Source: Phanerodontia chrysosporium
Lineage: Eukaryota; Basidiomycota; Agaricomycetes; Polyporales; Phanerochaetaceae
Direction of reading: 5' to 3'
NCBI GenBank assembly: GCA_001910725.1
Contig: MJGA01000024.1
Location: 62,001-126,000, forward strand
DNA length: 64,000 bases
Part shown: positions 33,940 through 45,494 of the stretch, piece by piece
How the letters are laid out: each line of letters begins with the position of its first letter
Position numbering within the stretch: position 1 is the first letter of the stretch
Made by a program: the position numbers and the translations under genes
The notes under the pieces: model-generated
What the model saw: only the letters and a program-made list of their open reading frames with translations
What the model was told of the DNA's origin: nothing
Databases searched by the model: none

Positions 33940-34180
33940 AAGCGTAGCTCTTTTTGGCCCCGGATGTACAAGGGCTCCGAGAGGAGCTCGCAGAAGGCAG
34001 CAAGGCATAGATGACGGCGCTGAGGTGGGGACGACGTGGTCGACGAGCTCAAGAAAAGGTATATGCAGAGGGCGCAGTAGCAACCGGCGCGCCTAGGAGA
34101 ACGGGCAGCAAGGTGTTGTAGATGAGGGCGGACTGCTTGAGCTGCGCTTTGTCTTCCATCGAACGAAGCAGGGCATTGCG
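33940..34180 (-). pseudogene. Fragment resembling RFT1 (lipid-linked oligosaccharide flippase family)
   Basis: Two short stretches in different frames resemble the N-terminal/middle part of RFT1 membrane proteins: LKQSALIYNTLLPVLLG and LAAFCELLSEPLYIRGQKEL. The second is close to the conserved E-L-x-SEP-x-Y-x-R-x-Q core of the family. Less than 100 codons are present, with a stop between the pieces. It stands beside a carboxypeptidase fragment, so this stretch looks like gene debris. Confidence is limited by the short length. Confidence 0.45.
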
Positions 34181-34472
34181 GCAGGGCTAGTAACCTCCAG
34201 CAGTAACGAGGGGCCCCACAACCCCAAGTGGAATCCATCCGGGCCCGCTTCCACTTAAAGCATGCGAATGTCACAAGTTGCTAGGTCTACCTACAAACTT
34301 GACTTTCTCGAGACCTACTAGAGGTGTTTCACCCAGTACGGACTGCTGTGAACGACCGTCCTACACTATTCCACTTGTGGCACAGGCTTGCTACAGTTTC
34401 CGTCGCTAAAATGGTCCTGAATCCACGTCGACAGAGATGCCTCTCCTGTTTCACTTCTTGTAGAACGTGGGC

Positions 34473-37123
34473 TCAAGTCCGTGACCTGCTCCTAGACTTC
34501 GACCCCTCCGGAATCGGGCTCACCGCGCCGGATGACGAGCTGGAAGCTGCTCTATCATTTGCCTTGAAGAATTCTGCGCCATAATCAATGGTCAGCTCCG
34601 TGCCTGACCTAAGCGACTTTCCTGTGGTACATATCAGCGACGTGCAATGCATACTGTCGATCCGACCGCAATCCACCGGCGGACTTACTTGCGTAGATCC
34701 CTATTCGATGATCACCGCTAACATTCTTGACTATAGATACTACGTTAATCCCACATTGGCGATCTTAGATACGCAAGGACACACGCATCGTAACGCAGTT
34801 CGCCTGCTTGCCTGGAGCATGGTTGATGAACCTTGCAACGTTACCGGCATGGGAAGCATCGACGTCGAACGTGTCGTTGAGCTTGTAGACGTACGCCCGG
34901 CCGCGATGCTGAGCGATCAAACTGGGGCGGTGGTCAGCACCTCGAGCGTAGACCCTCAAGGAAGGCCACAGGCTTACTCTCGTGTCTCAGTCGTCGCGTC
35001 GTAAATTAGCTCGCCCACGTATTCTTCGACACATTTAGAGTTTGACGTCTATCATCGGGGATTGAAGGGCTTACCGCAGATGAGGTCGCCTCTACTTGCA
35101 GGCTCCTCCAAGAATACGCCCAGCCCTGAGAATCCTGGGCTTACCCTTAATCGTTTCCCACATGCTCGACGGAGATCGTCGTTTCTGCAGTTAATCTCGT
35201 CATCTGGCCTGCAGGACATGGTGAGACAGCCTTCAGAATAGTGAACGTTGCACAGCTCACGAGGAGGAATGCAGACAGTCGCAAAGCTCAGGATCACATT
35301 CCCGACCATTCATGACGCACGGGCACTCGTCTGCGAAGCATAGTTCTGGTTCTAACTCACATGGGTCGTATGCGAAATACTGCTGACGCATGGTCTTCTG
35401 CCTTAGGCTTGCGCAATTGCAGCCAGGGAAACGGCGAGAGCCTTTCGAAAATGGCAGTCAGTGCATACCAGGTATAACTAGTAGGTAGGTGCATACAATC
35501 AGACGTGCAGCAGCAATTTCGTTCGCAGTACATGTCTTTTTGACAGCACGTGCAATCTTCCACGGTTGCACCGCACATGCCGGCATGGCTGCACGGTTGG
35601 AAGCTGACAACAAGTGTATGAGTGTTCGGATCACCGAGCAGAAAGAGGAATCTCGTACTACTTGAGGGTGTTTCTCTGGGGATTTTGCTCAAACCGTCCG
35701 AGAGGGCGATGGGGACCACAGGTTGCACCGCATCTTTGGGCTTCACGTTACGGCGGGCAGATGTATGATAGTCGATTCTTTGCGAGTATACCTAAGACGT
35801 GTTTAGTCAAGCAACCTTCACGGGCTGATGTGCAAGTACCTACCTCGTAGCAGCGTAATTGCATGAGCTCAGCAATCTCGCATGACGTTGCTTCTGGTGA
35901 GATCCGAAACAATAGCTCTACATTATGTATATCCTGGAGCTTCATCCCGAGCCTCTTGAAGGTTGGTCAGTCCATGCCGCAAGAGTTCGTACGAGTAGCA
36001 GATATTCACCTTCCTTTTTTGGCTTTGGTCAGCGGCGGTAGTCGACAAATAGCATGAATCGCCACAAGGACCTTGACTCGGCGGCAGATAATGGTCTGCA
36101 TAGGCGACATATCTATCGTCTGCGTCAAATCGATGGTTCTCTGAGTCTGGGGGATATCAGATATTGTCTGAATGAGAGACACGCAGCACTGACTGTGTGT
36201 GATGCAATATGCTTGTATACAGTTAAGACTCGCGCAGAATACACTCAAACCGTTCTGCACGCGCATTTTTAGGTCATCTGCATTCGGAGGAGAAACATCA
36301 AGAAGTCGCTGATATCCGCTTGCCTGCTCTCGGAAAACTGCGGTAGGACAGTCCCTGCCATAAGTGGAGATTAGCGACGTGGTTACTCAACCTGCGTATA
36401 TTGACTCAACATATTCTGGGACCGAATGATAGCGCCCCAATTGTCCGAAGTGCTCAAGAGCGGCAAGGGCAGGATGCCTGTGGCGTCCACGGCTGCAAGA
36501 TCGAGACCGTAGATCTCTACGAGGCGTCGCCCTGTCTCTACGGCAATCCATGTGCCTAAACTTCTTATTTAATAGGCATGCACTTCCTTACAGTCTACAT
36601 AACACTTACCATGTTGTGAAGCCATCTCAGGCCTCTGCCATGAGACACCTTTATGCTCGTCCATATAAGCCTTGTGACAAAAGCTCTGGTCATCGGCGTA
36701 TGGGATGAACGGCACATCGTTCGAATCGTCTCCATGCAGTATATTCGCTGGTGTAGGTTGACACGATTCGTACTCTGGGTGCTCCTCGAAGACTTCGTCC
36801 GTTAGGTCTTGTTCAAGGCGATACAGTCTGGAGCTGACATGCTCCCCAGTGTGAAGCCATGACACTTGAAATATGATGTTATCCTCTTCGTTTGGATGGG
36901 TCTCCGATGGTTGAACTGGCAACGGATCCTCATCCGCGATATTAAGGCCAAAGTCGCGTACTGGACTGTCCGGACGCGTACACGGAAGGTCCGCTAAACC
37001 CTGTTGAGCGCGAATTGCTTCGGACGCGTAAAACTCGTCCCAGACCTGTCGATACACCGCTTTGACAAGAGAAGTGATACCATAAGGTGCAGAATTAGAA
37101 TCCCTCGGTACGCTTACCGACAT
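34473..37123 (-). CDS. EZH2: EZH2-type histone H3 lysine 27 methyltransferase (KMT6)
   Basis: Catalytic subunit of a Polycomb repressive complex 2, silencing chromatin in the nucleus. The ATG at 37123 opens an acidic N-terminal exon (MSVSVPRDSNS...). A middle exon carries GRRLVEIYGLDLAAVDATG, and a Cys/His segment (FCASLNC...YCITH) may be the MCSS zinc site. The CXC/pre-SET region at about 35470-35600 is Cys-rich (CSHAGMCGATVEDCTCCQKD, CERNCCC). The SET domain follows: GFSGLGVFLEEPASRGDLI, EYVGELIYDATTETR, NVARFINHAPGKQANC, GDHRIGIYA, then SGTELTIDYGAEFF. The stop is at 34473 after a Ser-rich tail. Several introns of about 50-60 bases. The usual NHSxxPNC reads NHAPGKQANC here. It is divergently transcribed from BRR2 over 271 bases. 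Confidence 0.9.
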
Positions 37124-37394
37124 TTATAGGGAGAAGGGAAGGGGTTTCGGTTTCTTTGGTTCTATTCACAATGCTTACATGCGACGCGCGTGGGCTATTT
37201 GCGGAGCTTCTAATGTAGTCAGTAAAATGTAAGTATTTTCAAGTCCAGATCCTTACTGAATTACTCTTTCAAGCCTGGGTTTATACTCCGCCGAAACACT
37301 AAGTGATGCGGCTGCCTTTAGTAATTTCAACCTCATACCCTTCCGTCGACCTCGTCGACGACGAACCCCGCCTTCCCCACTCCGTATTCCCACC
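37124..37394. promoter_or_regulatory. Shared divergent promoter of EZH2 and BRR2
   Basis: The two start codons face away from each other across 271 bases, so both promoters must overlap here or extend into leaders. No clear TATA box on the BRR2 side; pyrimidine-rich patches precede its ATG, which sits in a good CACCATG context. Confidence 0.6.
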
Positions 37395-40300
37395 ATGTCC
37401 GCCAAGCGGGACCTCTCTGGATACAACTATGCTGCCATTTCTTCTCTCGTCTTGACTGCCGACCGATCTGCTCTCCCACGCCGTGACAAGGAGCCAGATG
37501 GCGCGCCAACATCACTCGCTGGTCGTATAGACCCAAGAGAGATGGGCTCTCGCGTGCAGCGGGAGGTTCCCAAGGATTTACAGAAGAAGAAGAAAAAGGC
37601 AGTGGAGGCCCAAGAGGGCCGAGAGAGGATCTCTAAGCGCAATGCTGCCGAGCCCACAGGCTATGCGTACACCGACATCATCGAGGCGACACAGGAAGTG
37701 GAGGGCTTGACGTACCGACCTCGCACTGCGGAGACACGCGAAGTGTACGAGCTCATTCTCTCCTCAGTTCATCAGGCACTCGGTGACCAAGCACAAGACG
37801 TAGTCCGCTCTGCCGCGGACGCAGTCCTTGAAAGCTTGAAAAACGAGAACCTGAAGGATTTCGACAAGAAGAAGGAGGTGGAGGAGATACTCGGGCCCCT
37901 CTCAAATGACCAGTTTTCGACTCTCCTGAACTTGTCGAAGAAGATCACCGACTATGGCCAAGAGGACGAGGCTATGGTCGATGCCGACACAGAGAAGAAG
38001 GCTGGAGAGATAGACGAGGAGATGGGTGTCGCGGTCGTCTTCGACGAAGAGGAGCAAGAGGAAGAGGACGACGAGGGCTACGAGATCCGGGACGAGTCTG
38101 ACGAAGAAGAGGAAGACGAGGAGCGGCAAAGGGAAGCGGAGGCTCCGGAGAGCTTGGAGAATGACGAAGAACTGGTCGTTGGTGGGACATCCGCTGCGCA
38201 AGAGTCGGGGCAGGACGCCAAGGACAAGGACATCGTTTCTCCACACTCCATCGACGGTTTCTGGGTCCAACGACAGGTCGCGGAGGTGTACCCTGACCCT
38301 GTCACTGCTGCCGACAAAGCTGCTGCCGTCCTCAGCATTCTTGGCTCGGAATCTAACCTTCGTGATTGCGAGAACCAGCTCATGGAGCTCTTCGACTACC
38401 AGAGCTTCCATGTCATCACCAAGTTCCTCAAGAACCGCGATGTCATCGTCTGGTGCACGAAGCTTGTCCGCAGTGACGCAGAGGAACGGGTTAACGTCGA
38501 AGTTGCGATGCGCGAGAAGGGCCTCGGATGGATCTTGCGCGAGCTTGCCGGCGACCGCAAGGCGAAACCAAAGACGGACGACGCCATGGACGTCGACGAG
38601 AAGCCGAAGGTCCAGGTACCGAAGACGGCCACTTTGGCTCCTGGTTCGACAGTGCAGCCGAAGAAGACCGTCGACTTGGAGGGCATGGCTTTCAGCCAAG
38701 GCGGCCACCTGATGTCGAACAAGAAGTGCAAGCTTCCTGAAGGTTCCTTCAAGCGTGCTCGCAAAGGTTACGAGGAGATCCACGTACCAGCTCCGAAGAA
38801 GGCCCCAGCGGACGCCTCCGAGCTCGTTCCAATTACCCAGCTTCCCGTATGGGCCCAGGAAGGTTTCAAGGGCATTAAGAACCTGAACCGGGTACAGAGC
38901 AAGCTGTACCCCATTGCTTTTGGAACAGATGAGCCGTTGCTTCTTTGTGCGCCCACTGGTGCTGGAAAGGTGCGTTATCTCTCACATACGGATACATGAC
39001 GGTAATTCTGACAACGTCTGTGTAGACCAATGTGGCTATGCTTACCATCTTGAACGAGCTCGCGAAGTACCGGGATGACGAGACCGGCCAATTCGACTTG
39101 GACGCTTTCAAGATAGTATACGTCGCGCCCATGAAAGCTCTCGTACAGGAGATGGTCGGAAACTTCAGCTCCCGCCTGGGTGTGTTTGGCGTCAAGGTCG
39201 GCGAGTTGACTGGTGATGCTCAGATGACGAAGCAGCAAATTGCGGAGACCCAGATCATCGTCACGACGCCTGAGAAGTGGGATGTCATCACTCGCAAGAG
39301 TACCGACACCAGCTATACCAACCTCGTCCGTCTCATCATCATCGACGAAATTCACTTGCTGCACGATGAGCGTGGTCCAGTGCTGGAGTCTATCGTAGCC
39401 AGGACCGTGCGTCGCATGGAGCAGACGGGTGAATATGTCCGTCTGGTCGGTCTCTCCGCTACGCTTCCCAACTACGAGGATGTCGCCACCTTCCTGCGCG
39501 TCGACCGTAGCAAGGGTCTCTTCTACTTCGATTCGTCCTACCGACCCTGTCCGCTCCAGCAGCAGTTTATCGGCGTCACCGAGAAGAAGGCTATCAAGCG
39601 GTATCAAGTCATGAACGAGGTGTGCTACGAGAAAGTGCTCGATCAGGCCGGCAAGAATCAAACTCTCGTGTTCGTCCACTCTCGAAAAGAGACCGCCAAG
39701 ACTGCTAAGTTCATCCGCGACATGGCCATTGACAAGGAGACTATCACGCAGTTCGTCAAGCCCGAAGGCGCAACCCGTGAAATTCTGCTCGAGGAGGCGA
39801 ACAACGTCAAGGACCCGAACCTCAAGGACCTCTTGCAATTCGGCTTCGGTATTCACCATGCCGGTATGTCGCGCGAGGATCGTGGTCTCGTCGAAGAGCT
39901 ATTTGCGGACGGTCACCTGCAAGTCCTCGTCTGTACCGCCACGCTCGCTTGGGGTGTCAATTTGCCTGCGCATACCGTCATCATCAAGGGCACCCAGATT
40001 TATAACCCGGAGAAGGGTCGTTGGGTCGAACTCTCGCCTCAAGATGTTCTCCAGATGCTCGGTCGTGCCGGTCGTCCGCAGTACGACACGTTCGGCGAGG
40101 GTATCATCATCACGAACCACTCGGAATTGCAGTACTACCTCAGTCTCATGAACCAGCAGCTGCCCATCGAGTCGCAGTTCGTGTCGAAGCTCGCGGATAA
40201 CCTGAACGCCGAGATCGTCCTTGGCACCATCCGCAACCGGGATGAGGCGGTCCAATGGCTAGGCTACACGTACCTCTACGTCCGTATGCTGAAGGATCCA

Positions 40301-43300
40301 GTGCTATACAGTGTCGGCGCCGACTACCAGGAAGACGACCCGGCTCTGGTGCAGAAGAGGGCAGACATCGTGCATACCGCGGCTGCTCTCCTCGAGAAGT
40401 GCCATCTCATCAAGTACGAGCGCGTGTCCGGTCGCTTCCAGAGTACCGAACTCGGTCGCATCGCTTCATACTACTATGTCACGTACAACTCGATGGCCGT
40501 ATACAATCAGCACCTCCGGCCCACGATGTCAATGATCGAGCTCTTCCGTGTCTTCGCCCTTTCCAACGAGTTTAAGCTGATTCCTGTGCGGCAAGACGTG
40601 AGTATGCCATTATTTGTTGTTTGCCAGTTTCTGACTACGTTTGCAGGAGAAAATCGAGCTTAGCAAGCTTCTCGAACGCGTACCCATCCCGGTGAAAGAA
40701 AGCGTGGAGGAGCCCGCTGCCAAGATCAACGTCCTCCTGCAGGCCTATATCTCGCAGCTGAAGCTCGAAGGCTTCGCTCTCGTGGCAGATATGGTGTACA
40801 TCCAGCAGTCTGCCGGGCGTATCATTCGTGCAATCTTCGAAATTTGTTTGAAGCGAGGCTGGGCGGTACCTGCGAAGGCTGCGTTGGATTTGTCCAAGAT
40901 GGTTGAACGGAGGATGTAAGTGCTCTTCATGGTGTAGGCGCAGCTCTTTGCTCATTCCATGTCGTTTAGGTGGGGTTCAATGACTCCTTTGCGCCAGTTC
41001 AAGGGAATTCCACGGGATATCGTCCGGAAGGCGGAGAGCAAACAATTCGTAAGCCATTTGCTCTTGTGTCCCGATATTAGCTCCTAACCTGTCGACCTTT
41101 CTAGCCGTGGTACCGCTATTTCGACCTGAATCCTCCGGAGATAGGTGAACTCATCGGCATTCAGAATGCTGGAAAGCTCGTCCATCGTCTGGTACATAGC
41201 TTCCCTAAGCTGCAGCTGCAGGCCCAAGTGCAGCCTATCACCCGCTCTCTCCTTCGTATCGACCTCACTATCATTCCTGACTTCCGGTGGGACGAGAAGA
41301 TTCATGGCGGAGCGGAGGCGTTCTGGATCATCGTCGAAGACGTGGATGGCGAGATCATTCTGTTCCACGATCAGTTCATTCTACGCCAGCGTTATGCTGA
41401 AGACGAGCACAACGTCACCCTCACTGTCCCGATGTTCGAGCCCGTCCCGCCCAACTACTACATCTCCGTCATCTCCGACCGATGGCTGCACGCGGAGACA
41501 CGCCTGCCTATCTCGTTCAAGCATCTTATCCTCCCCGAGAAGTTCCCACTCCCTACTCCGCTGCTCGACCTCCAGCCCCTACCCCTCTCCGCTTTGCACA
41601 ACAAGGAGTTCGAGAACATCTACTCGTCGACGCTCAAGACATTCAACAAGATCCAGACGCAAGTGTTCCAGGCACTCTATACCACTGATGACAACGTCTT
41701 CATCGGCGCGCCGACAGGAAGCGGGAAGACCATATGTGCAGAGTTTGCGCTGCTTCGGTTGTGGAGCAAACGCGAGCAGCCTCGGGCTGTCTGCATCGAG
41801 CCGTTCCAGGACATGGTCGATCTCCGCGTGCAGGAGTGGAGGGCGAAGTTTGGCAACCTGCAGGGCGGCAAGGAGATTGTGAGCTTGACCGGCGAGAGCA
41901 GCCAGGACTTGCGTCTCCTCGAGAAGGGCGACCTCATCGTCTGCACACCGTCGCAGTGGGACATGTTGTCGAGGAGGTGGCGCCAGCGGAAGAATGTCCA
42001 GACCATCGGTCTGCTCATTGCTGACGAAGTCCAGCAAGTTGGCGGCGAGGTCGGCCCTACATATGAAGTCATTCTCTCTCGTACCCGCTATGTCTCTGCC
42101 CAGACCGAGATCAAGACTCGTATCGTTGCGTGCGGGGTCTCGCTTGCGAACGCACGAGATCTCGGAGAGTGGCTTGGTGCGCCCTCACATGCGATCTTTA
42201 ACTTCCCACCAAGGTGTGTGCCGTTGTTGTTCGCTGAGTCGACGAAAGCTTACCTGAGACTCCAGTGCCCGTCCATTGGACATGGACATCCACCTACAGA
42301 GTTTCAGCATACCCCATTTCCCATCCTTGATGATCGCTATGTCCAAGCCGGCATATCTTGCCATCGTTGAACATTCGCCTACGAAGCCAGTCATCATCTT
42401 CGTGCCGTCGCGCCGTCAATGTCGCCTAACCGCCGACGACCTCATCACCCACTGCGGCGCCGACGAGGACCCGAAGCGCTTCCTCAATGTTGAGGACGAG
42501 GACCTGCAGCCTCATCTGGATCATGTTACCGACCAGGGGCTTGTCGAGACACTGAAGCACGGTATTGGGTACTACCACGAGGCGTTGAACAAGCAGGACA
42601 AGCGCATCGTCCAGAGACTCTTCGAGTCTGGTGCTATACAAGTGCTCATCGCGTCTCGTGACGTCGCTTGGAGCTTGCCCGTTGCAAGCTACATGGTCAT
42701 CATCATGGGCGTGCAGTACTACGAAGGCAAGGAACACCGGTACATCGACTACCCCGTCATGGATGTGCTCCAGATGATGGGCCGTGCCTGCCGACCGTTG
42801 GAGGACGACCGCAGCCGCTGCGTTTTGATGTGCCAGCAAACTCGGAAGGACTTCTACAAGAAGTTCCTGGCTGAAGGTCTACCCATTGAGTCTCATCTCC
42901 CGACTCACATGCTTCACGACTACTTCCTGGCTGAGATTGCTGTCAAGACCATTGAGAACAAGCAAGATGCAATGGACATCCTGACGTGGACCTACTTCTA
43001 CCGCCGGATGACGCAGAACCCGAACTACTACAACTTGCACAACGTTAGCCACCAGCATCTCTCGGACCACCTCTCGGAGCTCGTCGAGAACACCCTCAAC
43101 GACCTTGTCAACTCCAAGTGTATCGCGATCGAGGACGAGATGGACGTGTCTCCGCTGAACTTAGGCATGATCGCGGCGTACTACAACATCTCCTACGTCA
43201 CCGTCGAGGTGTACACGCTTTCGCTCAAGGAGCGCACGAAGCTCAAGGGTCTGTTGGAAGTCGTGTCGTCGTCTGCCGAGTTCGAAACCATCCCTATCCG

Positions 43301-44221
43301 TCGCCACGAAGATGTGCTCCTCCGCCGCATCTACGACCGGGTGCCCGTCAAGCTCGACCGTGCCGATTTCGAGGCACCGCACTTCAAGACGTTCCTGTTG
43401 CTCCAGGCCCACTTCTCCCGCATCCAGCTACCGCCAGACCTGGCCGCTGACCAAGTGCTTGTCCTGGAGAAGATTCTCAATCTCCTATCCGCGTGTGTGG
43501 ACGTCATGTCCTCGAATGCATGGCTCAACGCACTCGGCGCAATGGACTTGTCACAGATGTGCGTGCAGGCGTGCTGGGACAGCGACTCGCCCCTCAAGCA
43601 GATCCCTCACTTCGAGCCCGATGTATGTACATCCTTTGCCTCTCACGTAGCGAACGCTAACCGTGGTTCTCGTTGCAGGTCATCAAGCGGTGCAAGGAAG
43701 CCGGCGTCGAGTCAGTCTACGACATCATGGAGATGGAGGACGACAAGCGCAACGAGCTCTTGCAAATGGACGCACGCCAGATGCGCGACGTGGCTATGTT
43801 CGTCAACTCGTACCCAACGCTCGACGTCTCGTACGAGCTCGCCAAGGGCGAGTACACCGCCGGATCCCCGATCTACATCACCGTCGCACTGTCGAAGGAC
43901 GCAGACGAGGAGGACGCTGGCGACGACCAGGTCGTTGCTCCGTTCTACCCAGTCAAGAAAATGGCGAACTGGTGGATCGTCGTCGGCGACCCGGCTTCAC
44001 GCACGCTGCACTCGATCAAGCGTGTGACGGTCGCGAAGAGTCTTGCGGCGAAGCTCGAGTTCACGTTGCCGAAGGGAACGCACAAGCTCAAGCTTTATGT
44101 CATCTGCGACTCGTACATCGGTGCAGACCACGACATCGACATCGACCCGATCGATGTCGCGGAGGGCGAGGACAGCGACAGCGACGAGGAGATGGAGAGT
44201 GGCAGCGAGATGGAGGAGTAG
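37395..44221 (+). CDS. BRR2: BRR2, U5 snRNP Ski2-like RNA helicase
   Basis: ATP-driven helicase that unwinds U4/U6 to activate the spliceosome. Seven exons fit in phase: 37395-38969, 39026-40597, 40647-40915, 40970-41048, 41105-42213, 42266-43622, 43679-44221; 2167 aa, matching the usual size. The N-terminal region has PWI-like and acidic parts ([30 protein letters not shown]). The first cassette has Walker A APTGAGKTNVAM (split by intron 1), [23 protein letters not shown] and [12 protein letters not shown], followed by a Sec63 domain. The second cassette is altered as usual: [16 protein letters not shown], the helicase box [11 protein letters not shown], and [12 protein letters not shown]; it is typically inactive and regulatory. 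A second Sec63 unit and an acidic tail ([15 protein letters not shown]) end the protein. No anomalies. Confidence 0.97.
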
Positions 44222-44497
44222 ATTCGTGCGCGGCATACTTCATGCGGCTGCCTTGATGTTACAATGCTACTATACGCATAGCTTTCGACGTTGTTGTATT
44301 CCTTGTAGGCTAAAATGTACTATAGACATCTCGGTACTGGTAATAGTCGATGTGTAGACGTCGGAAAGTGTCTGTCGTCTGCTTACCCTTGGCCGTTCAG
44401 CACAGTCCTTTCCGATACCTGCACGCTGCACGGAGCTCTGTTATCGCCGTGAGGTATAATGTATGTTGTAGGTGTGCATGGGGGAAACAACATGGGG

Positions 44498-45086
44498 TCA
44501 CTCTTCCCGTGCTTCGCTGGAGGTACCGGTATCTGGCCGCGCATTTGCACCAGAGTTATTTGTCTGGTTCTGGGGGCCAAAAGTTGTATGAAGAGTGGTT
44601 CGCCGCTGTAGAGAACCGGAGACGCACCTGGCGCAGCTTCGCAAGATGGATCTTCAATGTCTCTGCGTAGTTCTCGAAGCCGAGCGTGAGCATCGCGTAG
44701 AGGATGTCCTCCCCGCCAATCGTCTTCCGCTTCTCCATCTGGCACTTCTCCGCCGCCTCGGAGGTGATGAAGCTGATGAACTCGGAGACGCATTCTTGCA
44801 CGCACTCCTTGGCCTCCTTTGAGATCTTTGCCGTCCCAGGGACGGATGCCTTCATGATACGGGACACATTGGCAATCTACAGCAAGGCAACATCCCCCGT
44901 TGGTCAGCTTAGCAGTTGGCTGATCTCGAGGTAAGTACCTTACGGGCAGGAAACGGTCTTGTTCGCGGTATTCGCCCACCTCCTGCTCAGTGATCGGTGT
45001 CGGCTCGACGTCGGGGGCTGGCTCGGGGACGGTGCCAGAGCCTGGGTCTTGCTGCGGGCAATAGGTGGGGGCTGGTATTCTGACAT
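44498..45086 (-). CDS. HAP3: HAP3 / NF-YB, CCAAT-binding factor subunit
   Basis: Histone-fold subunit of the HAP2/3/5 (NF-Y) transcription factor. Conserved core: [20 protein letters not shown], then [35 protein letters not shown] and [14 protein letters not shown]. Introns at 44877-44943 and 44570-44627 have normal ends; the last exon adds a short polar tail ([15 protein letters not shown]...). The stop is at 44498, for about 154 aa. The natural start MSEYQPP at 45086 is one base out of frame with the conserved core; one extra G in the run at 45067-45071 (minus-strand C run) restores a typical Pro/Glu-rich N-terminus ([19 protein letters not shown]). Since the core is perfect, an error in the sequence is more likely than a dead gene. 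Confidence 0.93.
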
Positions 45087-45494
45087 GGCCCACCCCGCGT
45101 GCGTGAGGATGGAGGAGGTGGGAGTGCAAGTTAAGCAGGCAGCGCTTAACTCCGACAGACTTCGAGCTTCAGCTTCAAGCTCAAGTTCAGAGGCTTGCGT
45201 CGATCATCGTAGTTTGCGTCCTTGCCTTACAGCTACATCTCGAGAGCACGCTCGTGAGCTCTCCAGTCTCCCTCGTCGTCTCAAGCTGTAATGAATGTTT
45301 TAGTCTGCCGCTGCCGCTACGCTGCGCAAGGCTGCTTAAACACCAGGCGCTGATCTGAAGCGACTCATGCGCACTTGCAGCCCTTTGTATACCCTTCCAT
45401 GACATTAAAACGTGCACCTTCATTTGCACCCCGCTGTTGGTAAAGGCTGGAGGCCTTGAATATGTGGTCATTACATGCCTTCGTACAGAGTACA

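Noticed and set aside
37902..38783. Minus-strand open frame of 293 codons opposite BRR2
   Set aside because: Antisense shadow of the acidic BRR2 N-terminal region, whose coding is certain.
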